Below are positions 1 through 6,460 of a stretch of DNA of 6,692 bases, one piece after another. A program made the position numbers and the translations under genes. Each line of letters begins with the position of its first letter. Position 1 is the stretch's first letter. Location: contig JAGGVT010000069.1 in NCBI GenBank assembly GCA_021157815.1, positions 1 to 6,692 on the forward strand, written 5' to 3'. A model generated the notes under the pieces. It saw only the letters and a program-made list of their open reading frames with translations, was not told the origin of the DNA and ran no database searches. Source of the DNA: a bacterium (lineage in GTDB: Bacteria > JAJVIF01 > JAGGVT01).

Positions 1-2142
1 GTTGTCGATGTCAGCACCAACTATCCAAATCCACCGCAACCTGTTATCGATAATGCCCCTGAACCGGTTATAATTAACGCAAATATTGGACTGGGATTAA
101 CGCCGGATGGTGGAAGCGCTTTAGTTGAGGTCGTATTCCTCGATTGGCAGGGGCCATCGGATATCAAATGTAAAGTAGAATCACCTTCTCTTTTTAATGC
201 AGCTGTTCAATTGTCATATTCCGGGCCTCGTCCAAATCCCAATATATATGTTTTTTCAGGCACAATCACAAATGAGCTTCATGCACCAGAAGGTATATAC
301 TCGGTTTTGATAGCTGGTTGGGATATTCCATCTGGTGTTCACAGTTTCAATGAAGTGGAAGCTGTTGTATGCAATGATGTTTTCAATCCAGTTGATGTAA
401 CCCCGCTATGGTTGAATTATTCACCGGAAGATGTCTATATCGATGGCAATTACGCATATACTGCCGGTGGAGTAAACGGACTTCATATTTTCGATATTTC
501 GAACCTCGAAGATCCGATTTGGGTTAACGGGGTTGATACTCCCGGTGATGCAAGAGATATATATGTAACCGGCGGTTTCGCGTATGTCGCGGATAATGGT
601 CCAGGACTTCAGATAATAGACATTGATCCGCCAGAAAGCGCGTATATCGTTAATACGGTTAATGTTCCCGGGCGTGCAGTGGGTGTACATGTATACAGTG
701 GATATGCGTATGTCGCGGATTTTTATAACGGACTTCAAGTAATAGACGTTGATCCACCAGAAAGTGCGTATATTGTTAATTCGGTTGATACTCCCAGTAA
801 TGCAGATGGAGTATATGTAAGCAACGGTTACGCGTATGTCGCGGGTTGGTTGTCAGGACTTCAGATAATAGACATTGATCCGCCAGAAAGCGCGTATATC
901 GTTAATTCGGTTATTACTTCCGATTATGCATTTGGCGTATATGTAACCGATGGATATGCGTATGTCAAGATTGATTCTTCAGGACTTCAGATAATAGACA
1001 TTGATCCGCCAGAAAGCGCGTATATCGTTAATTCAGTTGATGCACCAGGTCGGGAAAAGGATGTATATGTCAGCAACGGTTACGCGTATGTCGCGACTGG
1101 GAGGTGGAATGGACTTCAGATTATAGACGTTGATCCGCCAGAAACTGCGTACACTGTTAATACCGTTGATACTCCCGGTGCTGCAGAGGGAGCATATGTA
1201 AAAGGCGGTTATGCGTATGTTGCGGATATAGTTTCAGGACTTCAGGTAATAGACATTGATCCACCAGAAAGCGCGTATATGGTTAATTCCGTAGATACTC
1301 CCTGCAGTGCGAAAGAAGTATATGTAACCGGTGATTACGCGTATGTCGCGAATACTTGTTCAGGACTTCGGATAATAGACATAGACCCACCCGAAAGCGC
1401 ATATATCGTTAATACGGTTGATACAGGCAATCTTACAGATAATGTATATGTGTCCGACGGTTATGCGTATGTTCTGGATTCTTTGTCAGGACTTCAGATT
1501 GTAGACATTGATCCACCAGAAAGCGCGTATATCGTTAATTCAGTCGAAGATGTAAGGGGCAGAGGAATATATGTAACTAACGGTTACGCGTGTGTCGTGA
1601 GAGGAGCCGAGCTTAAGATAATTGACGTTGATCCACCCGAAAGCGCGTGGGTCGTTAAAAACATTAATACTCTTCATGATGCCAAAGATGTATATGTAAC
1701 CGGCGGTTACGCGTATGTGGCTGATGGAACTTCAGGTTTTCGGATAATAGACCTGGTTCCACTAGAAAGCGCGTCTATCGTTAAATCAGTTGCTACTCCC
1801 AATTGGGCAGCGAGAGTACATGTGATCGGCGGTTACGCGTATGTGACGGATACTAAAGCAGGACTTCAGATAATAGATGTTGATCCAATACCAAACGCGC
1901 ATATCGTTAATTCGGTTGATACTCCCGATAATGCAAGAGCAGTTTATGTTAGCGGAGGTTACGCGTACGTAACGGCTGATGATTATGGTTTATTTATAAT
2001 CGACATATACCCGCCTGAATCAGCGTATTTAGTGGATTCAGTCGAACCACCGGGTTATACGACTTATGATGTTCACGTATCCTACGGTTATGCATACGTT
2101 GCGAATTTTAATGGCGGTCTTCGAATAATCGACCTTTGGTAG
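1..2142 (+). CDS. LVIVD-repeat beta-propeller surface/secreted protein, 5'-truncated by the window
   Basis: The frame is open from the first base to the TAG at 2140-2142 (713 residues visible), so the true start lies outside the window. The TTG at 211 is an internal codon without a ribosome binding site. Residues 1 to about 125 look like an extracellular beta-sandwich domain, rich in Pro, Asn and Gly (for example VIDNAPEPV and LSYSGPRPNPN). Residues 141-713 are 14 blades of about 42 residues with the consensus VYVxxGYAYVA, variable loop, GLQIIDIDPPESAYIVNSVDTPG. This is the LVIVD repeat type of bacterial surface proteins, which fold as beta-propellers. The last blade stops after RIIDLW, lacking its final strand. 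The segment just before blade 1 (TPLWLNY, residues 134-140) could supply it, as in a velcro closure. Fourteen blades would fit two seven-bladed propellers (inference). The ligand is unknown. Export is inferred from composition and family, because the N-terminus is not visible. Confidence 0.85.
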   Translation, partial: VVDVSTNYPNPPQPVIDNAPEPVIINANIGLGLTPDGGSALVEVVFLDWQGPSDIKCKVESPSLFNAAVQLSYSGPRPNPNIYVFSGTITNELHAPEGIYSVLIAGWDIPSGVHSFNEVEAVVCNDVFNPVDVTPLWLNYSPEDVYIDGNYAYTAGGVNGLHIFDISNLEDPIWVNGVDTPGDARDIYVTGGFAYVADNGPGLQIIDIDPPESAYIVNTVNVPGRAVGVHVYSGYAYVADFYNGLQVIDVDPPESAYIVNSVDTPSNADGVYVSNGYAYVAGWLSGLQIIDIDPPESAYIVNSVITSDYAFGVYVTDGYAYVKIDSSGLQIIDIDPPESAYIVNSVDAPGREKDVYVSNGYAYVATGRWNGLQIIDVDPPETAYTVNTVDTPGAAEGAYVKGGYAYVADIVSGLQVIDIDPPESAYMVNSVDTPCSAKEVYVTGDYAYVANTCSGLRIIDIDPPESAYIVNTVDTGNLTDNVYVSDGYAYVLDSLSGLQIVDIDPPESAYIVNSVEDVRGRGIYVTNGYACVVRGAELKIIDVDPPESAWVVKNINTLHDAKDVYVTGGYAYVADGTSGFRIIDLVPLESASIVKSVATPNWAARVHVIGGYAYVTDTKAGLQIIDVDPIPNAHIVNSVDTPDNARAVYVSGGYAYVTADDYGLFIIDIYPPESAYLVDSVEPPGYTTYDVHVSYGYAYVANFNGGLRIIDLW
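421..2139 (+). repeat. 14 coding tandem repeats of about 126 bp (LVIVD blades)
   Basis: Blades begin at about 421, 547, 673, 799, 925, 1051, 1180, 1306, 1432, 1555, 1678, 1804, 1930 and 2056. The spacing is 126 bp, apart from one 129 bp step after blade 6 and shorter steps around blade 10. The last unit is incomplete. Blades 2-9 are the most alike. Blades 1, 10 and 11-14 have diverged further; blade 10, for instance, has CVV in place of YVA and no GL motif. A 53 bp stretch is identical, synonymous positions included, at 602-654, 854-906 and 980-1032. The array is translated throughout and no repeat disrupts the frame. Confidence 0.9.
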
Positions 2143-2194
2143 TTTATTATTAAGATGATTAGAGGTATCCAAGTATATGGGAGATAAATATAAA

Positions 2195-2946
2195 ATGAAA
2201 CTTTCGAATATTCTGTTAGCTCTGTTTGTTGGCATTCTGCTTGCCACGACAATAACCGCGTGCTCGAAAGGGAAATCGCCTGTTGAGCCGGTGATTAACG
2301 ATGCGGATGACATTCCTGTTTCATTCAGCACGGAGAGTGATAATCGAAGCGTACTCGCTGTTTACAACGCGGTGATTGACCCCGACGCCAAAACATTCAC
2401 AGTTGAACCGGCAAACCGTAGCGGTGAATATCATTTCCCACTGACCTAGAGGCATCCCGACGTACTGCAAATAACAAACTGGAGTGAGTTATAACTTTCC
2501 TGCACTTGATGTAAACGTAAATAATTCCATTATCTCTGAACCTGTACACGAAACCATGTGACTGGATTGCCCCGTCAATTCCGGGCAACGCAAATCCGTT
2601 TATGGCATACTTCAAATACCAGCCAAATCGAGTGTGGTCATCGACAAGTGGCACAGAGGAAACCCGGCAATGGTACATGGATTTCAGCGGTTTTGGCGGT
2701 CCGATAAGGTTTATGCTTGCAGTCAATCTGAACAGGAATTCCGCAAGCAGTCTTTATATCAAAGTGATTGGAAACTCCGGCATGCTGGATTACACAATCG
2801 ATGTAGATATCGTTCCTGAAATATCAAGTGTGGCTGTGGATGAAATCCGGAAAGCGAAAAGCAGGAAGAAGGTCGATTGGCTGATTGATGTGATTGACAA
2901 GTCGCTGGAGAAGGTGGAGGCTTATAAGTTTCCGAAGAGAAAGTAA
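2195..2946 (+). pseudogene. decayed lipoprotein gene, broken by one stop and two frame changes
   Basis: The likely start is ATG 2195, after GGGAG at 2179-2183; an ATG at 2177 would add six residues. The product begins with a lipoprotein signal: MKLS, a hydrophobic stretch, then lipobox ITAC, with Ser after the Cys, compatible with an outer-membrane lipoprotein. The reading frame stops at TAG 2447-2449 after SGEYHFPLT, yet the same frame still reads sensibly (RHPDVLQITNW, 2450-2482). Sense then appears in the next frame at 2490-2558 (YNFPALDVNVNNSIISEP), ends at TGA 2559-2561, and resumes in the third frame from 2560 (DWIAPSIPGNANPF, then YQPNRVWSS and FSGFGGPIRFMLAV) to TAA 2944-2946. The ATG at 2602 inside this last piece has no ribosome binding site. 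The piece ends in a Lys-rich helical tail. I infer one ancestral lipoprotein, perhaps with internal deletions, related to the gene at 1-2142. The function is unknown. Sequencing error could explain some breaks but hardly all. Confidence 0.65.
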
Positions 2947-2955
2947 TGTTTAAGC

Positions 2956-2986
2956 AATAAAAAAAGCACCATGATAAATCATGGTG
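2956..2986 (-). terminator. intrinsic terminator of the M42 peptidase gene
   Basis: An 8 bp perfect stem, CACCATGA (2967-2974) with TCATGGTG (2979-2986), encloses a 4 nt loop. Read on the minus strand the hairpin is followed by one C and then seven T residues (A-run 2959-2965 on the plus strand), 60 nt past the peptidase stop. On the plus strand only TT follows the stem, so it is at best a weak terminator for the pseudogene. Confidence 0.85.
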
Positions 2987-3045
2987 TTATTGAATCATGC
3001 TAAAGCAGACATCGTTAATACGAACTGCAGTATGTTTTTTATAAA

Positions 3046-4089
3046 CTAATACTTGTTAAGCCATTCTGCGAGCAGGTCAATTCCGGCTGTTACATCATTG
3101 ATGGCGCATATTTCGTTTACGGTGTGGCCATAGCGAGTCGGGATACTTAATGTGATTACCCTGCATCCTGAGCGTGAACGCTGAATTCCGCCGGCATCTG
3201 TGCCTCCGCGCGGGAGAATTTCCATCTGGTGTTTGATTTTCTTCGATTTCGCAATTTTCTTAAATTCCTGCACGAGACCGCGATCTGAAATGGATGCTCC
3301 ATCCGATATTTTAATCGTGATGCCCTCACGGAGCCTTGCTATCTGCTGGTGAGGTTCGGTTCCGATAATATCCGCAGCGAGTGTTATATCCAGAGCGACT
3401 GCGATATCCGGCTCGATTCCGTGCGATGATGTAATCGCGCCGCGCAATCCGATTTCCTCCTGAACTGTGCCTACGGCGTAAATGTCATTCTGGTTGTTTT
3501 TTACATTCTTCAGCGCCTCAATCATGAGAAAAACGCCGACCCGGTCATCCATCGACTTGTTTGTAACGCAATCGCCAATCTGCATGTATTCGCGATTCAT
3601 TGTCACAAAATCGCCTATCTCGACTTTCTTCTTGACTTCCTTTTCCGGCATGCCCAAATCGACATAGTAATCGGGAACAGTCGATTCTTTCGCAGTTTCG
3701 CCGGGAGGCATAAGGTGAATCGGTTTTGTGCCGAGATTCAGAAGCCCGGACAGTTTCTCACCTTTCTGCGTGATAACCCAGACACGCTGGCACATAAGAG
3801 CTCGCGGGTCAAATCCGCCAAACGGGAGGATTCGCAGAAAGCCGTTGTCATCGACATAGTTAATAATGAACCCGATTTCATCCATGTGCGCGGCAAGCAT
3901 AATTTTCAGTTTCTTGCCCTTTTTGCTTCCGGGCTTGAATCCGATAATGCTGCCCATCGGGTCTTTCGTAACGGTTTTGCACAGCTTTTTCAGTTCCCTA
4001 GTGCAGATAACCTGGATTTCATCCTCGAATCCCGCGATTCCCGAGGCGTCCGTAAGTTCCTTCAAAAGTTTGTGATTAAATTTAGCCAT
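3046..4089 (-). CDS. M42-family metallo-aminopeptidase (TET-type / 'endoglucanase M' family)
   Basis: This gene encodes a 347-residue cytoplasmic dinuclear-metal aminopeptidase of the M42 family. The family trims N-terminal residues from peptides and usually assembles into tetrahedral dodecamers. The expected active-site residues are all present: His68 and Asp70 in AAHMDE, bridging Asp181 in SMDDRVG, the catalytic base Glu211 with ligand Glu212 in QEEIGLRGA, Asp234 in VALDIT, and His322 in RYGHTV. RGGTDAG (294-300) is the family's conserved loop. Length and residue spacing match well-studied members almost exactly, so the gene looks complete and active. The start is supported by AGGAAGG (4099-4105) nine bases upstream. 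Its own terminator lies at 2956-2986 and no partner gene is in operon with it. Substrate preference (acidic, neutral or basic N-terminal residue) cannot be read from sequence alone. Older annotations call such proteins endoglucanase or cellulase M, which is misleading. Confidence 0.95.
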   Translation of the reverse strand: MAKFNHKLLKELTDASGIAGFEDEIQVICTRELKKLCKTVTKDPMGSIIGFKPGSKKGKKLKIMLAAHMDEIGFIINYVDDNGFLRILPFGGFDPRALMCQRVWVITQKGEKLSGLLNLGTKPIHLMPPGETAKESTVPDYYVDLGMPEKEVKKKVEIGDFVTMNREYMQIGDCVTNKSMDDRVGVFLMIEALKNVKNNQNDIYAVGTVQEEIGLRGAITSSHGIEPDIAVALDITLAADIIGTEPHQQIARLREGITIKISDGASISDRGLVQEFKKIAKSKKIKHQMEILPRGGTDAGGIQRSRSGCRVITLSIPTRYGHTVNEICAINDVTAGIDLLAEWLNKY

Positions 4090-4134
4090 TTTAGTAAGCC
4101 TTCCTGGTTGGAATGGAATTGAATCATAATATAT

Positions 4135-4154
4135 TTATTAAGAGTGGTTAATAA
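4135..4154. repeat. AT-rich inverted repeat upstream of the peptidase gene
   Basis: TTATTAA (4135-4141) and TTAATAA (4148-4154) are perfect inverted repeats around a 6 bp centre, 45-65 bp upstream of the M42 start codon. The position would suit an operator overlapping an AT-rich promoter, with TATTAT-like -10 candidates on the minus strand nearby. No convincing -35 is seen and the role is speculative. Confidence 0.3.
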
Positions 4155-4208
4155 TACACTTGGGGCAGAATAATCTCAAGGGGGTTTAGAAGACGAAGTG
4201 GAAAAAGC

Positions 4209-4227
4209 GTCAGCCGAGAGGACAGCC
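4209..4227 (+). repeat. REP-like motif on the 3' side of the transposase gene
   Basis: The sequence reads GTCAGCC, five bases, GACAGCC. The same 7-5-7 motif in the same orientation occurs at 5004-5022 and 5172-5190 on the other side of the transposase gene. It lies about 27 bp beyond the transposase stop codon. This is a single short copy here, without the extra 12 bp units seen on the 5' side. Confidence 0.6.
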
Positions 4228-4253
4228 ATACTAACAATCATACTGTCAAACGC

Positions 4254-4892
4254 TCACGCTAGTTTTTCAAGTGCGGTGTTACGAACATTAATATCATTTC
4301 CGGATGGCATCAACGGTTGTCCAATTAGAGTGTTAAATCGAATATTCCTGGCAATATCCTTATCGAGGATTACATTCAGGAAGTCGTGCCATTCAATTGG
4401 ATTGAATCGTTCATTCCACCAATTCATCGCGACAATGCCCTTCCTGTCGATTCCGGTAGTATGCGCAATTGCGCTTGACCAGGGGTAATCAACGGCTCTA
4501 CTCACAGTTCCCGACCTGACAGGATTCTGTTCGACATATCTCAAGGCTGCGACAAGGTGCTTATCATCCAGAGGGCAGGAATAGTGTCGTGCCTGCCAGA
4601 GGTGGCCGCATCGTCCAAACATTTGATTTAATGCTCGAGCGTAATTGTTATGTGCGACTCCTATCGCTTTTGCCATAGAATCCTCATGATTGGGCAACAC
4701 TACAAGGTGAATGTGATTAGGCATAAGGCAATATCCCAGGATAGTTAAATCATGCTTTCGAGCATATTTTTTTAAAAGTGAGAGGTAGAAATCGCGGTTG
4801 GAATCTGAGTGGAAGATCACCTGCCTGTTGTTTCCTCGATGAGTGACATGGTGAGGAGTCCCTGGTATTACAATTCGTGGAGTTCGTGGCAT
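4254..4892 (-). CDS. REP-associated tyrosine transposase (RAYT), Y1/IS200-like HUH nuclease
   Basis: The product is 212 residues, a single-strand DNA nuclease/transposase of the RAYT branch of the Y1 family (PF01797-type), which acts on REP hairpins. The N-terminus has the typical TPHHVTHRGNNRQ segment (12-24). The metal-binding HUH motif is His60 and His62 in MPNHIHLVV. GHLWQARHYS (97-106) is a conserved family block. The likely catalytic tyrosine is Tyr119 in RYVEQNP. YPWSS (136-140) is also typical. All catalytic residues are present, so activity is plausible. The C-terminus (IGQPLMPSGND to ALEKLA) seems shorter than in many relatives and lacks a basic tail. The start at 4892 is set by AGGAGGG eight bases upstream. 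The longer frame to 5054 only translates repeat DNA. No clear promoter is seen. Matching repeats flank the gene at 4209-4227, 5002-5154 and 5170-5312. Confidence 0.92.
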   Translation of the reverse strand: MPRTPRIVIPGTPHHVTHRGNNRQVIFHSDSNRDFYLSLLKKYARKHDLTILGYCLMPNHIHLVVLPNHEDSMAKAIGVAHNNYARALNQMFGRCGHLWQARHYSCPLDDKHLVAALRYVEQNPVRSGTVSRAVDYPWSSAIAHTTGIDRKGIVAMNWWNERFNPIEWHDFLNVILDKDIARNIRFNTLIGQPLMPSGNDINVRNTALEKLA

Positions 4893-4899
4893 TTTATTG

Positions 4900-4906
4900 C
4901 CCTCCT
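4900..4906 (-). promoter_or_regulatory. Shine-Dalgarno site fixing the transposase start
   Basis: AGGAGGG on the minus strand lies eight bases before ATG 4892. The upstream in-frame ATG at 5054 has no such site and would place 54 residues of repeat-derived sequence before the conserved N-terminus. Confidence 0.85.
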
Positions 4907-5001
4907 GATGTTTTGATAGAAAAGTGTTTAAATCCAATAGACGGCGCCAAACAGTAAAACGCTGCACAATATTGGAAAATAATCGAAAAAAAATGAAAAG
5001 G

Positions 5002-5154
5002 GTGTCAGCCATGGTGACAGCCGTGGTGACAGCCACGGTGGCAGCCCATATCAAGTCTTATGTTAAGATAAGCGTAGGATAATATCTCATGCAACTAGTT
5101 TAGCATTAGAGGAAAACCCAGTAAACATCGGCTCCAGCACTGTTTGAACACTTC
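5002..5154 (+). repeat. REP-like repeat, copy A
   Basis: The copy begins with four 12 bp units at 5002-5046: GTGTCAGCCATG, GTGACAGCCGTG, GTGACAGCCACG, GTGGCAGCC. These can form a hairpin, CCGTGG (5021-5026) with CCACGG (5033-5038). A well conserved core at 5047-5097 follows, matching copy B in 48 of 51 positions. The core contains a short hairpin (CTTAT 5057-5061 with ATAAG 5068-5072) followed closely by GTAG (5074-5077). The remainder to 5154 matches copy B more loosely, for example ACTGTTTGAACA against ACTGTTGGAACA. Confidence 0.8.
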
Positions 5155-5169
5155 AAAACTGCAGTAAAA

Positions 5170-5312
5170 GTGTCAGCCGTGGTGACAGCCACGGTGACAG
5201 CCCATATCAAGTCTTATATTATTATAAGCGTAGGATAATATCTCATGCAACTAATAACACATGACGCAAAAAAACTCGGAAAACATTGATTCCGGTACTG
5301 TTGGAACATTCC
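5170..5312 (+). repeat. REP-like repeat, copy B
   Basis: This is a direct repeat of copy A at an offset of 156 bp in the core. It has three 12 bp units rather than four (5170-5202), the same CCGTGG/CCACGG hairpin (5177-5182 with 5189-5194), a 51 bp core at 5203-5253 and GTAG at 5230-5233. The core hairpin is extended to six pairs (CTTATA 5213-5218 with TATAAG 5223-5228). Its right end overlaps the -35 box of the promoter for the gene at 5375. Confidence 0.8.
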
Positions 5313-5329
5313 ATCCTGTGTGATATAAT
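5301..5329 (+). promoter_or_regulatory. sigma70-type promoter of the gene at 5375
   Basis: The boxes are TTGGAA (5301-5306), a 17 bp spacer and a perfect TATAAT (5324-5329) preceded by TGA, giving an extended -10 (TGATATAAT). The 5' leader would be about 38 nt and ends in GGAGG (5361-5365), nine bases before the ATG. The -35 box lies within the right end of repeat copy B. Confidence 0.75.
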
Positions 5330-5374
5330 CTAAATTGAGATACATATTATACGTTTCATTGGAGGTCGTTCTGT

Positions 5375-6364
5375 ATGCGACCCGTAGTATTGTTTGTTTT
5401 TATAACATTCATATTGTGCATGTGTGCACCGGCAATTGCCCAGGGTGCGCGCGACACGAAAACAGTAGTGCCTGACAGTAAGGTCAATCTTTACCGCATT
5501 CCGCTTGATCCAGCAGAAAGGGCGAAAGCGTTAAACGAAATTTTCAATGGCGTTTCTCCCGGCAACGGTTCCGCGTTTATGTTCAATACGCTGTTTACAC
5601 CATCGAATCCGGAGCAGTCATCGCTTAGGCCTGAACTGATGCTGAACTATCAGGCATCGCCCCCGTATAAATTCCAGGGGTGCTGTGTGACTCGCGATTC
5701 AACAGGATTGCGAGCTTTCAAGTTTGGCAATAGATTTGCCAATAACCAGACATCAGAAGTGGCGTTGATGTATGCCGGTGGTAATCGAGTATATCACTGG
5801 GTCAACGGAAGTGATGATAAGTTTTATGAGGACACTCTGGAAAATGACTACCTTGATATTGATGGCAAAGGCGCGAAGTATTTCCTTAACGCCGTACAAC
5901 TCAAGGGAATGATTGTGGGTACCAGGATGGAGCAGCTTCTTAAAGAAACCGATGCGCGACGTATCGGTGGTGAAAATATCCGAGGCACTCGAACAATCGT
6001 TTACGGCATCCAGCCCACAAAAGCGGATTTCCTCAAAGGCTATCGCTACCTGCAAGTCTGGGTTCGAGTTGGTGACTCGAAAATCATCAGGACAAATCTC
6101 GATTTGACCTACGGCCGCGAGTTTACCGAGTATTCACGTCACATGACAAATATCGCGTTCGATGATGAACGATTCCTTCTTCCCGGCGAGACTGTCGAGG
6201 AAATGCGTCAGGAATATTTCGACATCCTTGGCGATACAGCACAAGCTCAGATGCTATTCGAAAAGCCTGTTGAGGCACTCGAGGAAACACCGGATGAAAC
6301 ACCATCTGAGGAAACTGATGGTGTCGAGGAAAAAACCGACGAGGAAGTTACCTCTGACGAGTAA
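5375..6364 (+). CDS. secreted protein of unknown function with acidic C-terminal tail (possibly LolA/RseB-like fold)
   Basis: The product is 329 residues. A Sec signal peptide is clear: Arg2, a hydrophobic stretch 4-20 and likely cleavage after AIA at 22. There is no valid lipobox, so the mature protein should be periplasmic or secreted. The body (about 38-285) alternates beta-strand-like stretches and ends with GGENIRGTRTIVYG, then YLQVWVRVGDSKIIRTNLDL. This resembles the antiparallel sheet of LolA/RseB-like lipoprotein carriers, but I do not recognise a specific family and the similarity is only suggestive. Cys103-Cys104 are adjacent. Residues 300-329 form a low-complexity tail with 15 Asp/Glu and a single Lys. 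Start, promoter (5301-5329), ribosome binding site (5361-5365) and terminator (6392-6417) show a single-gene transcription unit. Confidence 0.85.
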   Translation: MRPVVLFVFITFILCMCAPAIAQGARDTKTVVPDSKVNLYRIPLDPAERAKALNEIFNGVSPGNGSAFMFNTLFTPSNPEQSSLRPELMLNYQASPPYKFQGCCVTRDSTGLRAFKFGNRFANNQTSEVALMYAGGNRVYHWVNGSDDKFYEDTLENDYLDIDGKGAKYFLNAVQLKGMIVGTRMEQLLKETDARRIGGENIRGTRTIVYGIQPTKADFLKGYRYLQVWVRVGDSKIIRTNLDLTYGREFTEYSRHMTNIAFDDERFLLPGETVEEMRQEYFDILGDTAQAQMLFEKPVEALEETPDETPSEETDGVEEKTDEEVTSDE

Positions 6365-6391
6365 CTCCCTTCAGCACAATCTGAATGTAAT

Positions 6392-6417
6392 AAACCGGCC
6401 AAATGGCCGGTTTTTTT
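6392..6417 (+). terminator. intrinsic terminator of the gene at 5375
   Basis: A perfect 9 bp GC-rich stem, AAACCGGCC (6392-6400) with GGCCGGTTT (6405-6413), has an AAAT loop and continues into a run of seven T residues (6411-6417). It lies 28 nt after the stop codon. It separates the gene at 5375 from the next promoter. Confidence 0.95.
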
Positions 6418-6460
6418 ATAAGATTCAACTCCTCTTTTGATTTAAAAACAATGTAAAATC

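Larger units (their letters stand above)
4893..5374. other. 482 bp gene-free region with transposase leader, two repeat copies and a divergent promoter
   Basis: From left to right this region holds the transposase ribosome binding site, about 95 bp of AT-rich leader with no convincing promoter, repeat copy A (5002-5154), a 15 bp gap and repeat copy B (5170-5312). It ends with the plus-strand promoter (5301-5329) and leader of the gene at 5375. I see no coding sequence and no tRNA-like or riboswitch-like fold. The two repeat copies account for most of the length. Confidence 0.8.

Noticed and set aside
211-2142. Start of the propeller gene at TTG 211
   Set aside because: The frame is open to the window edge, the sequence before 211 encodes the same domain, and no ribosome binding site precedes 211.
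2602-2946. Independent small gene starting at ATG 2602
   Set aside because: There is no ribosome binding site, the frame is meaningful upstream of 2602 (DWIAPSIPGNANPF), and the segment continues the lipoprotein remnant.
2967-2986. Hairpin as a plus-strand terminator for the lipoprotein remnant
   Set aside because: Only two T residues follow on the plus strand, whereas seven follow on the minus strand, so it serves the peptidase gene.
4198-4488. Plus-strand open frame opposite the transposase 3' end
   Set aside because: It is antisense to the conserved transposase, lacks a ribosome binding site and resembles no protein. Other antisense frames over the propeller, peptidase and 5375 genes were dismissed on the same grounds.
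4893-5054. Upstream extension of the transposase frame to an ATG at 5054
   Set aside because: The extra 54 residues translate the 12 bp repeats (TVAVTTAVT) and AT-rich leader. The conserved N-terminus and the AGGAGGG site place the start at 4892.
5002-5202. Short repeated units that might suggest a CRISPR array
   Set aside because: The units are 12 bp and contiguous with no unique spacers. Only two larger copies exist and no cas genes are present.
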